DNA of 64,000 bases from an uncultured Muribaculaceae bacterium (GTDB lineage Bacteria > Bacteroidota > Bacteroidia > Bacteroidales > Muribaculaceae). A model generated the notes under the pieces. The model saw nothing but the letters and a program-made list of their open reading frames with translations, had not been told where the DNA came from and did no database searches. The stretch is taken from contig CAJTZS010000005.1 of the NCBI GenBank assembly GCA_910584055.1, forward strand, positions 1-64,000. The letters are read 5' to 3'. Positions 17,101 to 25,023 of this stretch are shown here, piece by piece (within the stretch, counting starts at the first letter, position 1; each line of letters starts with the position of its first letter). The position numbers were made by a program, and so were the translations under genes.

Positions 17101-19956
17101 GTTACGGTGATTCCGCAGGTTCAGACGGAAAAGGTAAAGGTGACGGCACTGTCATTCCGCGACCGCATTGCCCCCGGAGCGCATGAGACATGGAAATTCA
17201 GATTCTCCTTGAAAGATGAAAACCTTGCAGGGATTCCTGTTGCCGCAGTTATGAGCAACAAAGCTCTCAATGCCCTGATGCCGTTCAAATGGGACTTCAA
17301 TCCCGCCGCAGGGATAGGGTATGGTATAAGAGGTAACTTTCAGTGGAATTATTTTGGCAATGGAGGCCGCTGGTCTCTTCCGTTATCAAAGGTAAGATAC
17401 GGAGGTATGTCAAGAATAACATATCCATCTTGGGATTTTTACGGTCTTGCCCTCTATGGCGCTGAGGGAAAGATGAAATATATGCGTGTCCGCGGGGCTG
17501 CAAAGAAAGAAGAACTGTTGTCTACGGTGAATCCAACCGCCGTTACCATAAATGCCGCCGATGTCGTCAATGAAGTTAAGGATGATGGCGCCGCTACTGA
17601 AGGCGAAGTGTTTTATTCAGTCGAAGAACAGGCGGCGATGAAGGCTCCTGCCGTGGCTGAGGAATCGGCAATGGGCGCGGGTGTGCTTGAACGTCAGCCC
17701 GAACCCGTTATGCGTCAGGTTGACTGTCCGCTCGCTTTCTTTATGCCGACACTTGTGACAGATTCAAATGGAGATGCCTCTGTCGATTTCACCGTGCCGC
17801 AATTCAACGGGACCTGGCAGTTCCAGATTATGGGATACATGGAGGATATGCGCGGAGGAGTAAGCGTTATGAACTCAGTGGCTTCCAAGCCTGTGATGGC
17901 TCAGATGAACGCGCCCCGTTTTGTAAGGACCGGTGATAATGCTTCTGTGACGGCCATGCTTTACAACAACTCAGTCGAAACCATGCTTATGTATGGTAAA
18001 ATCGAGATATTCGATCCCGCTACAGGAAGCGTGATAAAGACATTTACATCTGCCGAAGAGAATGAGAAACCGGCCGGGGCAGCAAAAGTATCGACCGACT
18101 TTATTGTTCCCGGTGATATAAATTACATCGGTATCAGGGTATATGCATATGGCGGCGATTTTGCCGACGGAGAGCAGACCGTGATTCCCGTGTATCCGAG
18201 CAGCACACCGGTTATAGAATCAAAGCCATTCTATATAGTGTCCGGTCAGAATGATTTCTCAATGAAGATTCCGGCATTCGGCAAGGATGCTAAGGTTACA
18301 TTGCAGTATAATGACAATCCGATATGGGATGTGGTCACTGCATTGCCCGATATCTCGGAACCTAAATCTTCAAATATCCTTTCCCAGGTTTATTCCCTCT
18401 ATGGAAACGCGATAGGCGCGGGACTTGCCAAGGATTATCCCGAAATTACCGAGGCTATAAAGATTTTTGCCGATCCTTCCAACAGCGTGGATTCCACTCT
18501 TGTCTCCAATCTGGAGAAGAATCAGGACCTGAAAAATGTGGCTCTCAACAACACTCCATGGGTTCGTTCGGCAGCCTCGGAAACACTACGTATGCAGGGG
18601 CTCGTGAAATATTCTGATTCGGCAAGGAGTAACGCTATCATCGCTTCAACCTTAAAGGAGATGGCAAAACTTCAGAACGTCGATGGCGGGTGGAGCTGGT
18701 GTGCCGGGATGGAATCTTCAGATTTTATCACATCGCGCGTGTTGCTGCATCTTGCCATGCTTCGCGACATGGGCTATCTTCCGGCTGAAGGTGAAGTGAT
18801 GGCGAAGAAGGCTGTTAAATATGCCGATGCATGCTGGGTGAAAGAGCTAAAAGAATATAGGGGAGAGAAATTCCCTTATGTCTCCATGCTCAATTATCTA
18901 TATGTGCGTTCGAATTTCAAGGACGTGTCGCCAACTAACTCTTTTGCGGCTATGGAGAAAAAGGGTATAGCGGCAGTAAAAGAGGATTGGAAGCGAATGG
19001 GAATCTATGAGAAAGCTACGGCCGCTACATTGCTCGGACGAAAGGGTTACACCATGGAAGCAAGGACTATTCTCGAATCTTTGAGGCAGTATGCTTCCGT
19101 ATCGCCTGAGAAAGGGATGTGGTTTGACAATCTCGCTTCCTCCTTCGGAGGGTGGAATAAGCTTATCACAACAGCGCAGGTACTTGAAGCATATTCAGAG
19201 ATAGAGCCGGAGAACGGGAATGTGGATAAACTTCGCCAGTGGCTGCTCATCACCAAACAGACCGAAAACTGGGGCGATGACCGTGAAACGGCAGAGGTGA
19301 TCCATGCAATCCTGACTTCCGGAACCAAATGGACAGTTCCATCAGCCCCGGCGGAAATAATGGTCGGTGGTGAGAAGGTTGACATTGACCGCTTTGCCGC
19401 CCTTACGGGAAGCGTGACGGTGAATGTTGATGCCGCAGGCAAAGGGGAACTCACAATCCGCAGGACAGGTGCCGGCCCGGCATGGGGAGGGTTGGTCTCT
19501 CAGTATATTGCTCCGATAAAAGATGTGAAGAGTGCGAAAGTTCCCGAGCTTTCGGTTGAGAAGAGCCTTTATGTTGTCACCAATGATGCCGATGGCACGA
19601 CTGCATCTGCCGGTAATCTAAAGGTTGGCGACAAGGTCAGGGTAACCTTATCCATTACCTGCGACCGGGATCTGGAGTATGTTGCCGTGATGGATGCACG
19701 CTCGGCATGTCTTGAACCGGCGGAACAGATTTCCGGTTATACGCAGAGTGACGGAGTGTGGATGTATCGCGAAGTCAGGGACAGTTCAACCAACCTGTTT
19801 ATTCCTTTCCTCTCGAAGGGTACGCATGTTGTAAGCTATGAATGTTATGTTGACAGGGGAGGTGAATATTCATTAGGTATCGCGTCTGCCCAATCGCAAT
19901 ATGCTCCCGTGATTTCAGCTCACTCAGCCGGGAAATTAATCCAGGTGAGTGACTAA
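14125..19956 (+). CDS. Alpha-2-macroglobulin family protein without thioester
   Basis: 1943 aa, the largest gene here. A signal sequence or membrane anchor lies near residues 15-37 (MAAFLFLIVAAFFAIDAGAV). Macroglobulin (MG) beta domains follow, with the MG2-type motif LSIYHPGDTIGFMGVVYS near residue 585. The family-core strand FFMPTLVTDSNGDASVDFTV is near 1205, and the alpha-helical (TED-like) part with DGGWSWCAGMESSDF near 1520. The place where thioester-type members carry CxEQ reads ISEPKSSNILSQ, with no Cys, so it cannot crosslink proteases through a thioester. Bacterial A2Ms are periplasmic protease traps; a structural or trapping role is inferred. No pbpC gene is next to it. Its 3' end overlaps RNase Z by 21 bp. 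Confidence 0.88.
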   Translation: MMNCCLNGKVVRMAAFLFLIVAAFFAIDAGAVVKRNSKNTTKKETKAVENTFKTPDFAFPETVGNNADSELRKALAAGDDVTALKAAIQTVISRNLVSKENYKDGIALFEDLSEKLKAPYSQLAMLLEAQIYRGIYDATPWVFNNRSIPLTPEPENVMEWSRDIFSNKITGLVGNAFRSVEEAKEKPLTTISSIIVDGNDAERMGMTVYDFMTLKGCSLLEGFTGNGASVIPFGQGGAAGNKLNERSAASLMNAILDGNIAWHEAQHNMRLASAMSYFKSNNMPWRDRKEYVAQCVKRYIDTPYCGAFILESPDFIEEEEDVDGEYGGQSAVRQLELKNKALKKRYGLIESYLKRFPDCDNAKALKNRLTVLGAENISVNIPSRIYPGEKGKVAIEASNVFKFNILVVKLPVSYINKDIRFDMIRSVGKVVGVVPVNLTGEKPVQSVTDVEIGPLDGGVYVLVPSNDSTLKGMITGTAPKMSLSTFTVSRLVSFRTSDNTKAGERLYVVDGRNLNPVEGARVTLTTRSNKRKIERITGKDGFVQIPSGSYDILITKGNDRLANDIWSWGYGNNDSSTHISGKILTDLSIYHPGDTIGFMGVVYSSKAREMSQLPDAKVRMSLCDANYQEVDTLHLVSDRFGRVTGKFAIPESGLLGNYIVRMMSETGESREYASVSVEVADYKSPTFFVTMEGTEGSYKLGDIVKVKGKVSTYSGVPVAGANIKFDVTYVPLLMLNSYVNANYGGEAVSDENGVFSIELPTEGLRGTKYAFGGYELSVSATNPAGETQEAPAVFFSLGEAYSINASLPGKICADAGEKDYAVRVMDIVGQPVKRPVFYRISEYDDDAKVVRTGNFESPVFKFDFNALPSGRYKIKFSLDKDSKDAKYNQGAFSVVTVYRKDDRKPPYPTPMWTPEERIVVPSDAQSVKVKVGSSYPDSWVYMQMADCDKVIERKWLRVDGGMVEIDVPNPADNNRIELTFAGMHDFSQGFATVTVIPQVQTEKVKVTALSFRDRIAPGAHETWKFRFSLKDENLAGIPVAAVMSNKALNALMPFKWDFNPAAGIGYGIRGNFQWNYFGNGGRWSLPLSKVRYGGMSRITYPSWDFYGLALYGAEGKMKYMRVRGAAKKEELLSTVNPTAVTINAADVVNEVKDDGAATEGEVFYSVEEQAAMKAPAVAEESAMGAGVLERQPEPVMRQVDCPLAFFMPTLVTDSNGDASVDFTVPQFNGTWQFQIMGYMEDMRGGVSVMNSVASKPVMAQMNAPRFVRTGDNASVTAMLYNNSVETMLMYGKIEIFDPATGSVIKTFTSAEENEKPAGAAKVSTDFIVPGDINYIGIRVYAYGGDFADGEQTVIPVYPSSTPVIESKPFYIVSGQNDFSMKIPAFGKDAKVTLQYNDNPIWDVVTALPDISEPKSSNILSQVYSLYGNAIGAGLAKDYPEITEAIKIFADPSNSVDSTLVSNLEKNQDLKNVALNNTPWVRSAASETLRMQGLVKYSDSARSNAIIASTLKEMAKLQNVDGGWSWCAGMESSDFITSRVLLHLAMLRDMGYLPAEGEVMAKKAVKYADACWVKELKEYRGEKFPYVSMLNYLYVRSNFKDVSPTNSFAAMEKKGIAAVKEDWKRMGIYEKATAATLLGRKGYTMEARTILESLRQYASVSPEKGMWFDNLASSFGGWNKLITTAQVLEAYSEIEPENGNVDKLRQWLLITKQTENWGDDRETAEVIHAILTSGTKWTVPSAPAEIMVGGEKVDIDRFAALTGSVTVNVDAAGKGELTIRRTGAGPAWGGLVSQYIAPIKDVKSAKVPELSVEKSLYVVTNDADGTTASAGNLKVGDKVRVTLSITCDRDLEYVAVMDARSACLEPAEQISGYTQSDGVWMYREVRDSSTNLFIPFLSKGTHVVSYECYVDRGGEYSLGIASAQSQYAPVISAHSAGKLIQVSD

Positions 19957-20850
19957 TCCTTCACGGTTAAGGATAACGTTAGGGAAAATGTCGAGGGCTT
20001 CTTCACGGAAGCCCTCGTCGTTTTTATAACGAGAGGAATAGTGACCGGTAAGGAGGGCCTTCGCTCCGGCGTCACGTGCAACTGTGGCCGCCTGTCGGGC
20101 TGTGGAATGACCGCGTTGCGCCGCTTCCGCAAGATGGGTGTCAAGATATGTTGTTTCATGAAAAAGCAAGTCCACCGGACCTATCTTGGCTGCGAGCTCG
20201 GGCATGTATGCCGTGTCGCTTATGTGGGCGTAAGAGAGTGAGGGGGTGGAATCTGTTGTCAACATGAAGTTGGGAATCACGGAGCCGTCCGGCTTGGTGA
20301 AATCTTCTCCGGCTTTAATGCGGTTGATATGGGAAAACGGCACCTGATGGAAGTCAATCATGTCCCTGCGTATATGGCGGGGCTTGGCTTTCTCCTCGAA
20401 GACATATCCTACTGTCGGTATGCGATGATTGAGGGGGATGGTGCGCACGCTTATTGAGGATGTTTCGAGAATTACCTTTTCCTCCGGCTTTATAACATTG
20501 AACTCTACATCGAACGGTAATTCCCTGGCAAAGAAATTGAATATTTTGGTGAGAATATTTTTGCCGTCGGCGAAAGTGTGGATAACAATCTTGCCTCCCG
20601 CGCCTCCGAGACCGAGGGAAGAGATCAGCCCCGGCAGTCCAAGCACGTGGTCTCCGTGAAGATGGGTGAGGAATATGTGACCGAGACGGGAGAATTTCAG
20701 TCTATGACGTTGGAACGCCTGCTGCGCCCCCTCCCCGCAGTCAATCATGAACAGGTTTCCGCGATGGTCAATCACTGTGGAGGAAGGTTGGTGTCGCAGT
20801 GTCGGTTTCGCCGATCCGCAGCCGAGTGTGTGTATAGAGAATGTAGACAT
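19936..20850 (-). CDS. rnz: Ribonuclease Z
   Basis: 304 aa, short-form RNase Z, which cuts pre-tRNA at the discriminator base to make the 3' end. It is a metallo-beta-lactamase fold enzyme: motif HLHGDHVLGLPG (near residue 63) binds two zinc ions, DSTPSLSYAHISDT carries the bridging Asp, and FHETTYLDTH and LLTGHYSSRY supply the remaining ligands. It is convergent with the A2M gene and overlaps it by 21 bp. Codons for its C-terminal part also contain the A2M terminator on the opposite strand. Confidence 0.94.
   Translation of the reverse strand: MSTFSIHTLGCGSAKPTLRHQPSSTVIDHRGNLFMIDCGEGAQQAFQRHRLKFSRLGHIFLTHLHGDHVLGLPGLISSLGLGGAGGKIVIHTFADGKNILTKIFNFFARELPFDVEFNVIKPEEKVILETSSISVRTIPLNHRIPTVGYVFEEKAKPRHIRRDMIDFHQVPFSHINRIKAGEDFTKPDGSVIPNFMLTTDSTPSLSYAHISDTAYMPELAAKIGPVDLLFHETTYLDTHLAEAAQRGHSTARQAATVARDAGAKALLTGHYSSRYKNDEGFREEALDIFPNVILNREGLVTHLD
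19992..20025 (+). terminator. Intrinsic terminator for the A2M gene, embedded in rnz
   Basis: A perfect 10-bp stem CGAGGGCTTC with GAAGCCCTCG and a 6-nt loop, then TCG and five T. It lies 36 bp past the A2M stop and inside the rnz coding sequence on the other strand. Confidence 0.65.
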
Positions 20851-20924
20851 AGGAGCGTATAAATTATGTTTATAGGTTATGTGGGATTACCGCGAATTGC
20901 CTTTCTAAGTTGGTTATCGCGGTT

Positions 20925-21161
20925 TAAATTCCCATTTATCGCACTGTTTTAACCTCGCAGAGCCGCAGAGTGGCAGAGCCTTCATATTCGGTTGTCAGAG
21001 GTCGTTTCCACTCCTGCCGAGTAGCGGAGCCTGCCGCTAAAATCGCCGCGGCAGGCTCTGCCACTCAGCCGGGAGTTCACGACCCTAAAAAACAAGGTCA
21101 ATCTTTTGCGCCCTCGGCGGCTCTGCGAGGAATAATATTCAGTGCGATAAACGGGAGTTTA
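20925..21161 (+). mobile_element. MITE-like palindromic element, copy 2 (237 bp)
   Basis: 22-bp terminal inverted repeats (TAAATTCCCATTTATCGCAC... at 20925-20946 and its near complement at 21140-21161). Inside are nested inverted repeats: CCTCGCAGAGCCGC (20953-20966) with GCGGCTCTGCGAGG (21117-21130); GAGTGGCAGAGCC (20968-20980) with GGCTCTGCCACTC (21054-21066); and AGCCTGCCGC (21028-21037) with GCGGCAGGCT (21048-21057). The last two pairings share bases 21054-21057 and cannot form together. The element begins and ends with TA. No credible protein is encoded. The rest of 20851-21296 shows no gene. Confidence 0.85.
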
Positions 21162-21296
21162 TTTACTGACACTATTTACTGAAACTTTGCAAAATTACTA
21201 AGAAATTCATTATATTTCGGGTAAAATCGGCTCGAAATAGCATATTAAGCCGGGTTTAAACTTAAAGAATGTTAAAATGCAAATATTTTTTCATGT

Positions 21297-21331
21297 TTTG
21301 TAGCATATATGAAAAATAATTTATAATTTTG
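21297..21331 (+). promoter_or_regulatory. Promoter of the second ECF sigma gene
   Basis: TAATTTTG at 21324-21331 is a good -7 box. A TTTG lies at 21297-21300, with a 23-nt spacer that is longer than usual. The predicted leader to ATG 21467 is about 130 nt. Confidence 0.55.
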
Positions 21332-21373
21332 CATTGAGTTTTTCATGGTATTAGATTTTAAGGTTAACGTAAG

Positions 21374-21406
21374 ATTGGTTGTCGGGACGACAATCAATTT
21401 TTTTTT
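21374..21406 (+). terminator. Terminator-like hairpin in the sigma gene leader (possible attenuator)
   Basis: An 11-bp stem (ATTGGTTGTCG with CGACAATCAAT, one G-T pair) with a GGA loop is followed by nine T in a row. It lies between the promoter and the start codon, 61 bp before the ATG. The upstream leader piece 21337-21367 is closely similar to 36852-36885. Confidence 0.65.
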
Positions 21407-21466
21407 GCTAAGTAAAATCAATTTATTTTTAACAACATTTATTTTTAAACAACTTCTTAAAATGCT

Positions 21467-22045
21467 ATGAATGAGGTTTCGGACAATGAACTGATAGAAA
21501 GGATGCGGCGCGGTGATACCGGCGCGCTGGGCATTCTATATATGCGTTATGCGCCTTCGGTGAGCAATTTTGCATATCGGTTCATACAGGTCCGGGAGGA
21601 TGTGGAGGATATAACCCACAATATTTTCTGTACGATATGGGAAAACCGGGAAACTTTGACCGATATTGAGTCGTTGAAGGCTTATCTCTTTCAGATGACC
21701 AAAAATGCTATTTTCAAGGTTTTCCGTCATCAACAGGTGGTCTCTGAATATGAGACCGATGTTAAAAGTGAAGGCGACAGTCAGTTCAGCGACGGTGAAA
21801 GGATTGTGACTACAACGGATTTACTTGAAATGATAGACCTTATGGTGTCGCGCATGCCGGAGCCTCAGAGGGAGGCTTTCCGTTTAAGCCGCTACGAACA
21901 TAAATCGTATGCGGAAATTGCCGAGATATTAGGTGTGAGTCCTAAAACAGTGCAGTATTATATAAGCAAAGCCCTCGGTGAATTGCGTAAACTCACCGAG
22001 GCCATGCTTGTTTTCACCACTATAGATTCTTTCAATTATCTATAG
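21467..22045 (+). CDS. ECF sigma factor, Bacteroides expansion type (SusC/FecR-linked)
   Basis: 192 aa. Region 2 contains VREDVEDITHNIFCTIWENRE and LKAYLFQMTKNAIFKVFRH (about residues 43-85). Region 4 contains MPEPQREAFRLSRYEHKSY and the helix-turn-helix EIAEILGVSPKTVQYYISKAL (about 128-170). This is the sigma type that works with FecR and STN-carrying SusC proteins. Both of these are encoded in the facing reverse-strand cluster, whose last gene ends 31 bp beyond this stop codon. Sigma normally lies just upstream of fecR on the same strand; here it is convergent and 10 kb away. Pairing with that FecR is inferred. Confidence 0.9.
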   Translation: MNEVSDNELIERMRRGDTGALGILYMRYAPSVSNFAYRFIQVREDVEDITHNIFCTIWENRETLTDIESLKAYLFQMTKNAIFKVFRHQQVVSEYETDVKSEGDSQFSDGERIVTTTDLLEMIDLMVSRMPEPQREAFRLSRYEHKSYAEIAEILGVSPKTVQYYISKALGELRKLTEAMLVFTTIDSFNYL

Positions 22046-22075
22046 CCGGGAAGTCTTATAAATTTTATTTATAGG

Positions 22076-23203
22076 CTATTTCTTATGCTTCTTGCAGCAG
22101 CTTTTAGACTTGGCTTTGTCAACAATTCTCTTTAGGGCTGGCGTTGCATTGATTTTTTCAGCGATGTTGAGTGCCGCCCTCTGATAGCCGTTGTCTCCGG
22201 GGTGGGTTCCATCAACTGTTGTCTCGTGGTCCGTGCCGGTATATAGACCCGGTTCAAAGAAATAGATATTGGGGTCACTTGCCATTATCTTTGCAATCTC
22301 CTCACGTGCGGCCTGCTCTTTGTCTTCCTCGTTCTTGCGTCTCTTAAGATCGAAATTCTTCCATTCCCGGTCTACCGTCTCAAGGAAAACGAGAGGGGTC
22401 TTTGGGTGCTTTGACCGAATCTTTTTTACAAAAGGAGCGAATCGTTCGTGAATCTGTTCGGCAGTCGGGTTTGAGAAGCAATCGAAGATGAACATGTCTG
22501 CTTCCGTGTCGCAAATTATGTCGGCAAAGAATTGTTCCATCTTCTGCTGCCCGCTTGTGCCGTAATTGGCGATGTCCACGTCCAAGATACGTGACAGTTG
22601 CGCAGGCCATGCCATTCCTGCGCGGGAAGTTGAGGCTCCGTGTGTGTAGCTCGATCCCATTGCGACAATAGGTGCGTGTTTGATTTCTCCGCAGGATTCA
22701 ATCCTTGAAGTAGGGGAGATTCCCACCTCAAACGAATCAAGCTGCTTGAATGTCGGGAGATATATAAGGCACTCCTTCATGGTGGTGTCCATATCGTTGA
22801 CGAGTGTTGATTCGTGGGTGGTCTCTTTAAACTTAGGGTTTCCGAAACCTGCCCAAAGCCATTTGCCGTCCTTCTTAATATACAGGTCGAGACCTGTCTC
22901 GGAAATTGCCGTCATGTTCGTCCTGTTATGGGCATCCGTTGTGACCCATTTCGCTCGGATTACAGGGCTGTTGGTTTTAAATTTTACGGCCATTCCGGTA
23001 GACATGTTCAAGTACTTGTTGACGGTCGGAGTGAGGGTCGGATACTTTGCCGTATCTATCCTGCGTAAACGCGGACCGTCGGGCTGAGGCTTATTTACGA
23101 TGGTCAGGCTGTCAGCGCTGACGTATCTGAGGTTTTTTGTACTCACTGCCATTGAGGGAAACCCTATGGCAGCAATCGCGAGCATTAGAAATAATTTCTT
23201 CAT
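22076..23203 (-). CDS. Secreted SGNH/GDSL-type hydrolase (esterase)
   Basis: 375 aa with signal peptide (about 1-19). The N-terminal ~160 residues form a beta-sandwich typical of two-domain SGNH esterases. The C-terminal catalytic domain shows the SGNH blocks: Ser in VAMGSSYTHGAS (near residue 183), Gly in NYGTSGQQKM, Asn in DCFSNPTAEQ, and Asp/His in DGTHPGDNGY (near 335). Such enzymes remove acyl groups (for example acetyl) from glycans. The tail is basic and Cys-containing (SKSCCKKHKK). It is the last gene of the SusCD cluster, 15 bp after the phosphodiester glycosidase gene, so de-esterification of the same substrate is inferred. Confidence 0.85.
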   Translation of the reverse strand: MKKLFLMLAIAAIGFPSMAVSTKNLRYVSADSLTIVNKPQPDGPRLRRIDTAKYPTLTPTVNKYLNMSTGMAVKFKTNSPVIRAKWVTTDAHNRTNMTAISETGLDLYIKKDGKWLWAGFGNPKFKETTHESTLVNDMDTTMKECLIYLPTFKQLDSFEVGISPTSRIESCGEIKHAPIVAMGSSYTHGASTSRAGMAWPAQLSRILDVDIANYGTSGQQKMEQFFADIICDTEADMFIFDCFSNPTAEQIHERFAPFVKKIRSKHPKTPLVFLETVDREWKNFDLKRRKNEEDKEQAAREEIAKIMASDPNIYFFEPGLYTGTDHETTVDGTHPGDNGYQRAALNIAEKINATPALKRIVDKAKSKSCCKKHKK

Positions 23204-23218
23204 CGTCGTTATTGTTGA

Positions 23219-24940
23219 TTAGTGTATGATAAATTTTTCTACTTTCGTGCCCTGCCTGCGGATATATAGGCCCGGGGGAAGGGGGACATCGCATTTTATG
23301 CCCGAAATGTTGTAGTATTCAACCGGCGTCGAGACATTTTCATCGCATGTGTCTGCTATTCCCGAGCCGCCGGCAACATTCACCATCTTGCTGACTGAAA
23401 TATTTCCCACGGAAACGGTCAGCTCCGCTGACGCGGGATTGTTTCCGGCCGTGAAAACCTTTCCACTGCAAGAACCGATTTCCGGCGGACAAGACATTGT
23501 GAAATCCGTAATATTCTTGTTTATGAGTTCTCCATATTTGTTATATCCGAGAATGACGGGTGTGAAACGCTCACCCGCTTTCAGTTCTATCTGCGGATGG
23601 TCGAATTCAATTGATGCGAGCTGCCTGTCCCCTTCAGGTGCGATTGAAAATACCATCCATCCGTTAGCCACAGGTCTGGGAGTCGATTCCGTCGTCTTAT
23701 TTACGATTGAGAAGTCGACCATAAGTTCCGCCGAACCTCCGGCATCAAAGTTCGACATATTATAGCAACCGAAATGACGGGCAATCTCGCACATGACAGC
23801 GGTCGAGCATCCGGCAGATTTTCCGTAAACGGGATCGGTTGATTTATCAATCACCAGCATATATAGTGTTTTACCATCCTCGGAGCATCCGTATGCCGTG
23901 CGGGAATAGACCATGCTGTTGTAATCTTCATTGGTGTTGTGTTCGGTCAATTCTCCCTTTCGCATCACCATTGCGTTGCCGCCTATTGCCTGTTCCACGA
24001 CCGGCTTGATTCCTCCGCTGAAAGTCCAGTAATATTTCAGAATCACCTCATCGTTAACTTTCAAAGTCTGGCTGGCTCCCCCAAAAGACACGATGGCAAG
24101 GTCATAGTCTCCTAATTTGCCCCGTGCATTTGTATTTTTCCTAACTTCTTTTACCGTGAATCTGATATCATTGCCTCCCGACCATTCTTCTCCTTCATTT
24201 TTTGTCAGATATACCTCGATTCCGTCGGTGACATCCTCTTTGAGCTTATATTGGCTCTTGCCGTTCGCATCCTGGCCGACGAAATATGGCATGAACTCCC
24301 GGTCACGTCCATAGAAGCTGTTATACATGGCGTATGCTTTCGCCTGAAAGCCCTTGTTGCATGTCTGGATGTTCTTTTCAGTACCTGATGGAGCTTTTTT
24401 GAAGCATAACGTAGGTTGGCAATAGTCAATATTCAATGTTTTATCGTAGGAGACGGTCACTACTCCAGTCCGTTCGGTTCCGCCGTCCCATTTCTCCTTG
24501 TTTTTGTTTGATTCCGTTACCATCATGCCGTTGCGCACGCTGGCATTGCGCGTGATGCCGGCGTAAAGCGGGTATTCTTTCTGGCTTCCTACCACCCAGA
24601 AATTGGCATTTGCCGCAGCAAGGGGATGATGGGAGGGGGCATCGAGCCGCTTCGCCGCTTTCGTAAGCAGCTCCGTACCCTTTGCCGATTCATTCGCAAC
24701 AGTGGTCTCGATGCGGTTATATGGATTGTTAAGGTCAACGGTGACAAGGTTTACGTTAAGTCCGGTTCCCGCGTAATCCGGGAGGCGAAGGCGACGGTAC
24801 AGAGTGCCCGGCCCTATCTTCCTTTCGACCAACATGTCAGCTTTATAAGCATTTCCCCCTATCGTGATTTCATCGGCATTGATAATGCCGCTTGAAGCGA
24901 TCATAAGCGAAAGGGAGACGAGTTTCATGCGTGTATTCAT
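23219..24940 (-). CDS. Phosphodiester glycosidase (NAGPA-type) with C-terminal tail motif
   Basis: 573 aa, signal peptide (about 1-22). The central domain (about 60-420) matches the NAGPA family, which includes the human enzyme that removes GlcNAc from GlcNAc-1-phospho-6-mannose diesters. Blocks: AAANANFW, IGGNAMVMRKGE, RTAYGCSEDGKTLYMLVID, and MSNFDAGGSAELMV (the usual NLDGGGS block). A beta-sandwich follows (about 445-535) and then the tail motif YYNISGIK ... PPGLYIRRQG ... KFIIH shared with two other proteins in the window. It probably splits sugar-1-phosphate diesters outside the inner membrane. The gene lies in the SusCD cluster after an 83-bp gap with an inverted repeat. Confidence 0.87.
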   Translation of the reverse strand: MNTRMKLVSLSLMIASSGIINADEITIGGNAYKADMLVERKIGPGTLYRRLRLPDYAGTGLNVNLVTVDLNNPYNRIETTVANESAKGTELLTKAAKRLDAPSHHPLAAANANFWVVGSQKEYPLYAGITRNASVRNGMMVTESNKNKEKWDGGTERTGVVTVSYDKTLNIDYCQPTLCFKKAPSGTEKNIQTCNKGFQAKAYAMYNSFYGRDREFMPYFVGQDANGKSQYKLKEDVTDGIEVYLTKNEGEEWSGGNDIRFTVKEVRKNTNARGKLGDYDLAIVSFGGASQTLKVNDEVILKYYWTFSGGIKPVVEQAIGGNAMVMRKGELTEHNTNEDYNSMVYSRTAYGCSEDGKTLYMLVIDKSTDPVYGKSAGCSTAVMCEIARHFGCYNMSNFDAGGSAELMVDFSIVNKTTESTPRPVANGWMVFSIAPEGDRQLASIEFDHPQIELKAGERFTPVILGYNKYGELINKNITDFTMSCPPEIGSCSGKVFTAGNNPASAELTVSVGNISVSKMVNVAGGSGIADTCDENVSTPVEYYNISGIKCDVPLPPGLYIRRQGTKVEKFIIH

Positions 24941-24957
24941 AATGTCAGGATATAACG

Positions 24958-25006
24958 TTCCACAAATTTAGATAAAAATGATAAATTCTCATCTAAATTT
25001 GTGGAA
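24958..25006. repeat. 16-bp inverted repeat between two cluster genes
   Basis: TTCCACAAATTTAGAT (24958-24973) and its exact complement (24991-25006) with a 17-nt loop. On the reverse strand the T-run precedes the hairpin, so it is not a standard terminator there. One arm contains TAAATTTG in reverse orientation, a possible -7 box for the phosphodiester glycosidase gene. A processing site or operator is also possible. Confidence 0.6.
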
Positions 25007-25023
25007 AAAATATGCGATTAGAG

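Noticed and set aside
20970..21182. Recurring small frames over the three 237-bp elements (also at 36403-36651 and 12753-13142)
   Set aside because: They result from GC-rich inverted repeats; their ends differ between copies and the third copy is in another frame, so coding is unlikely.
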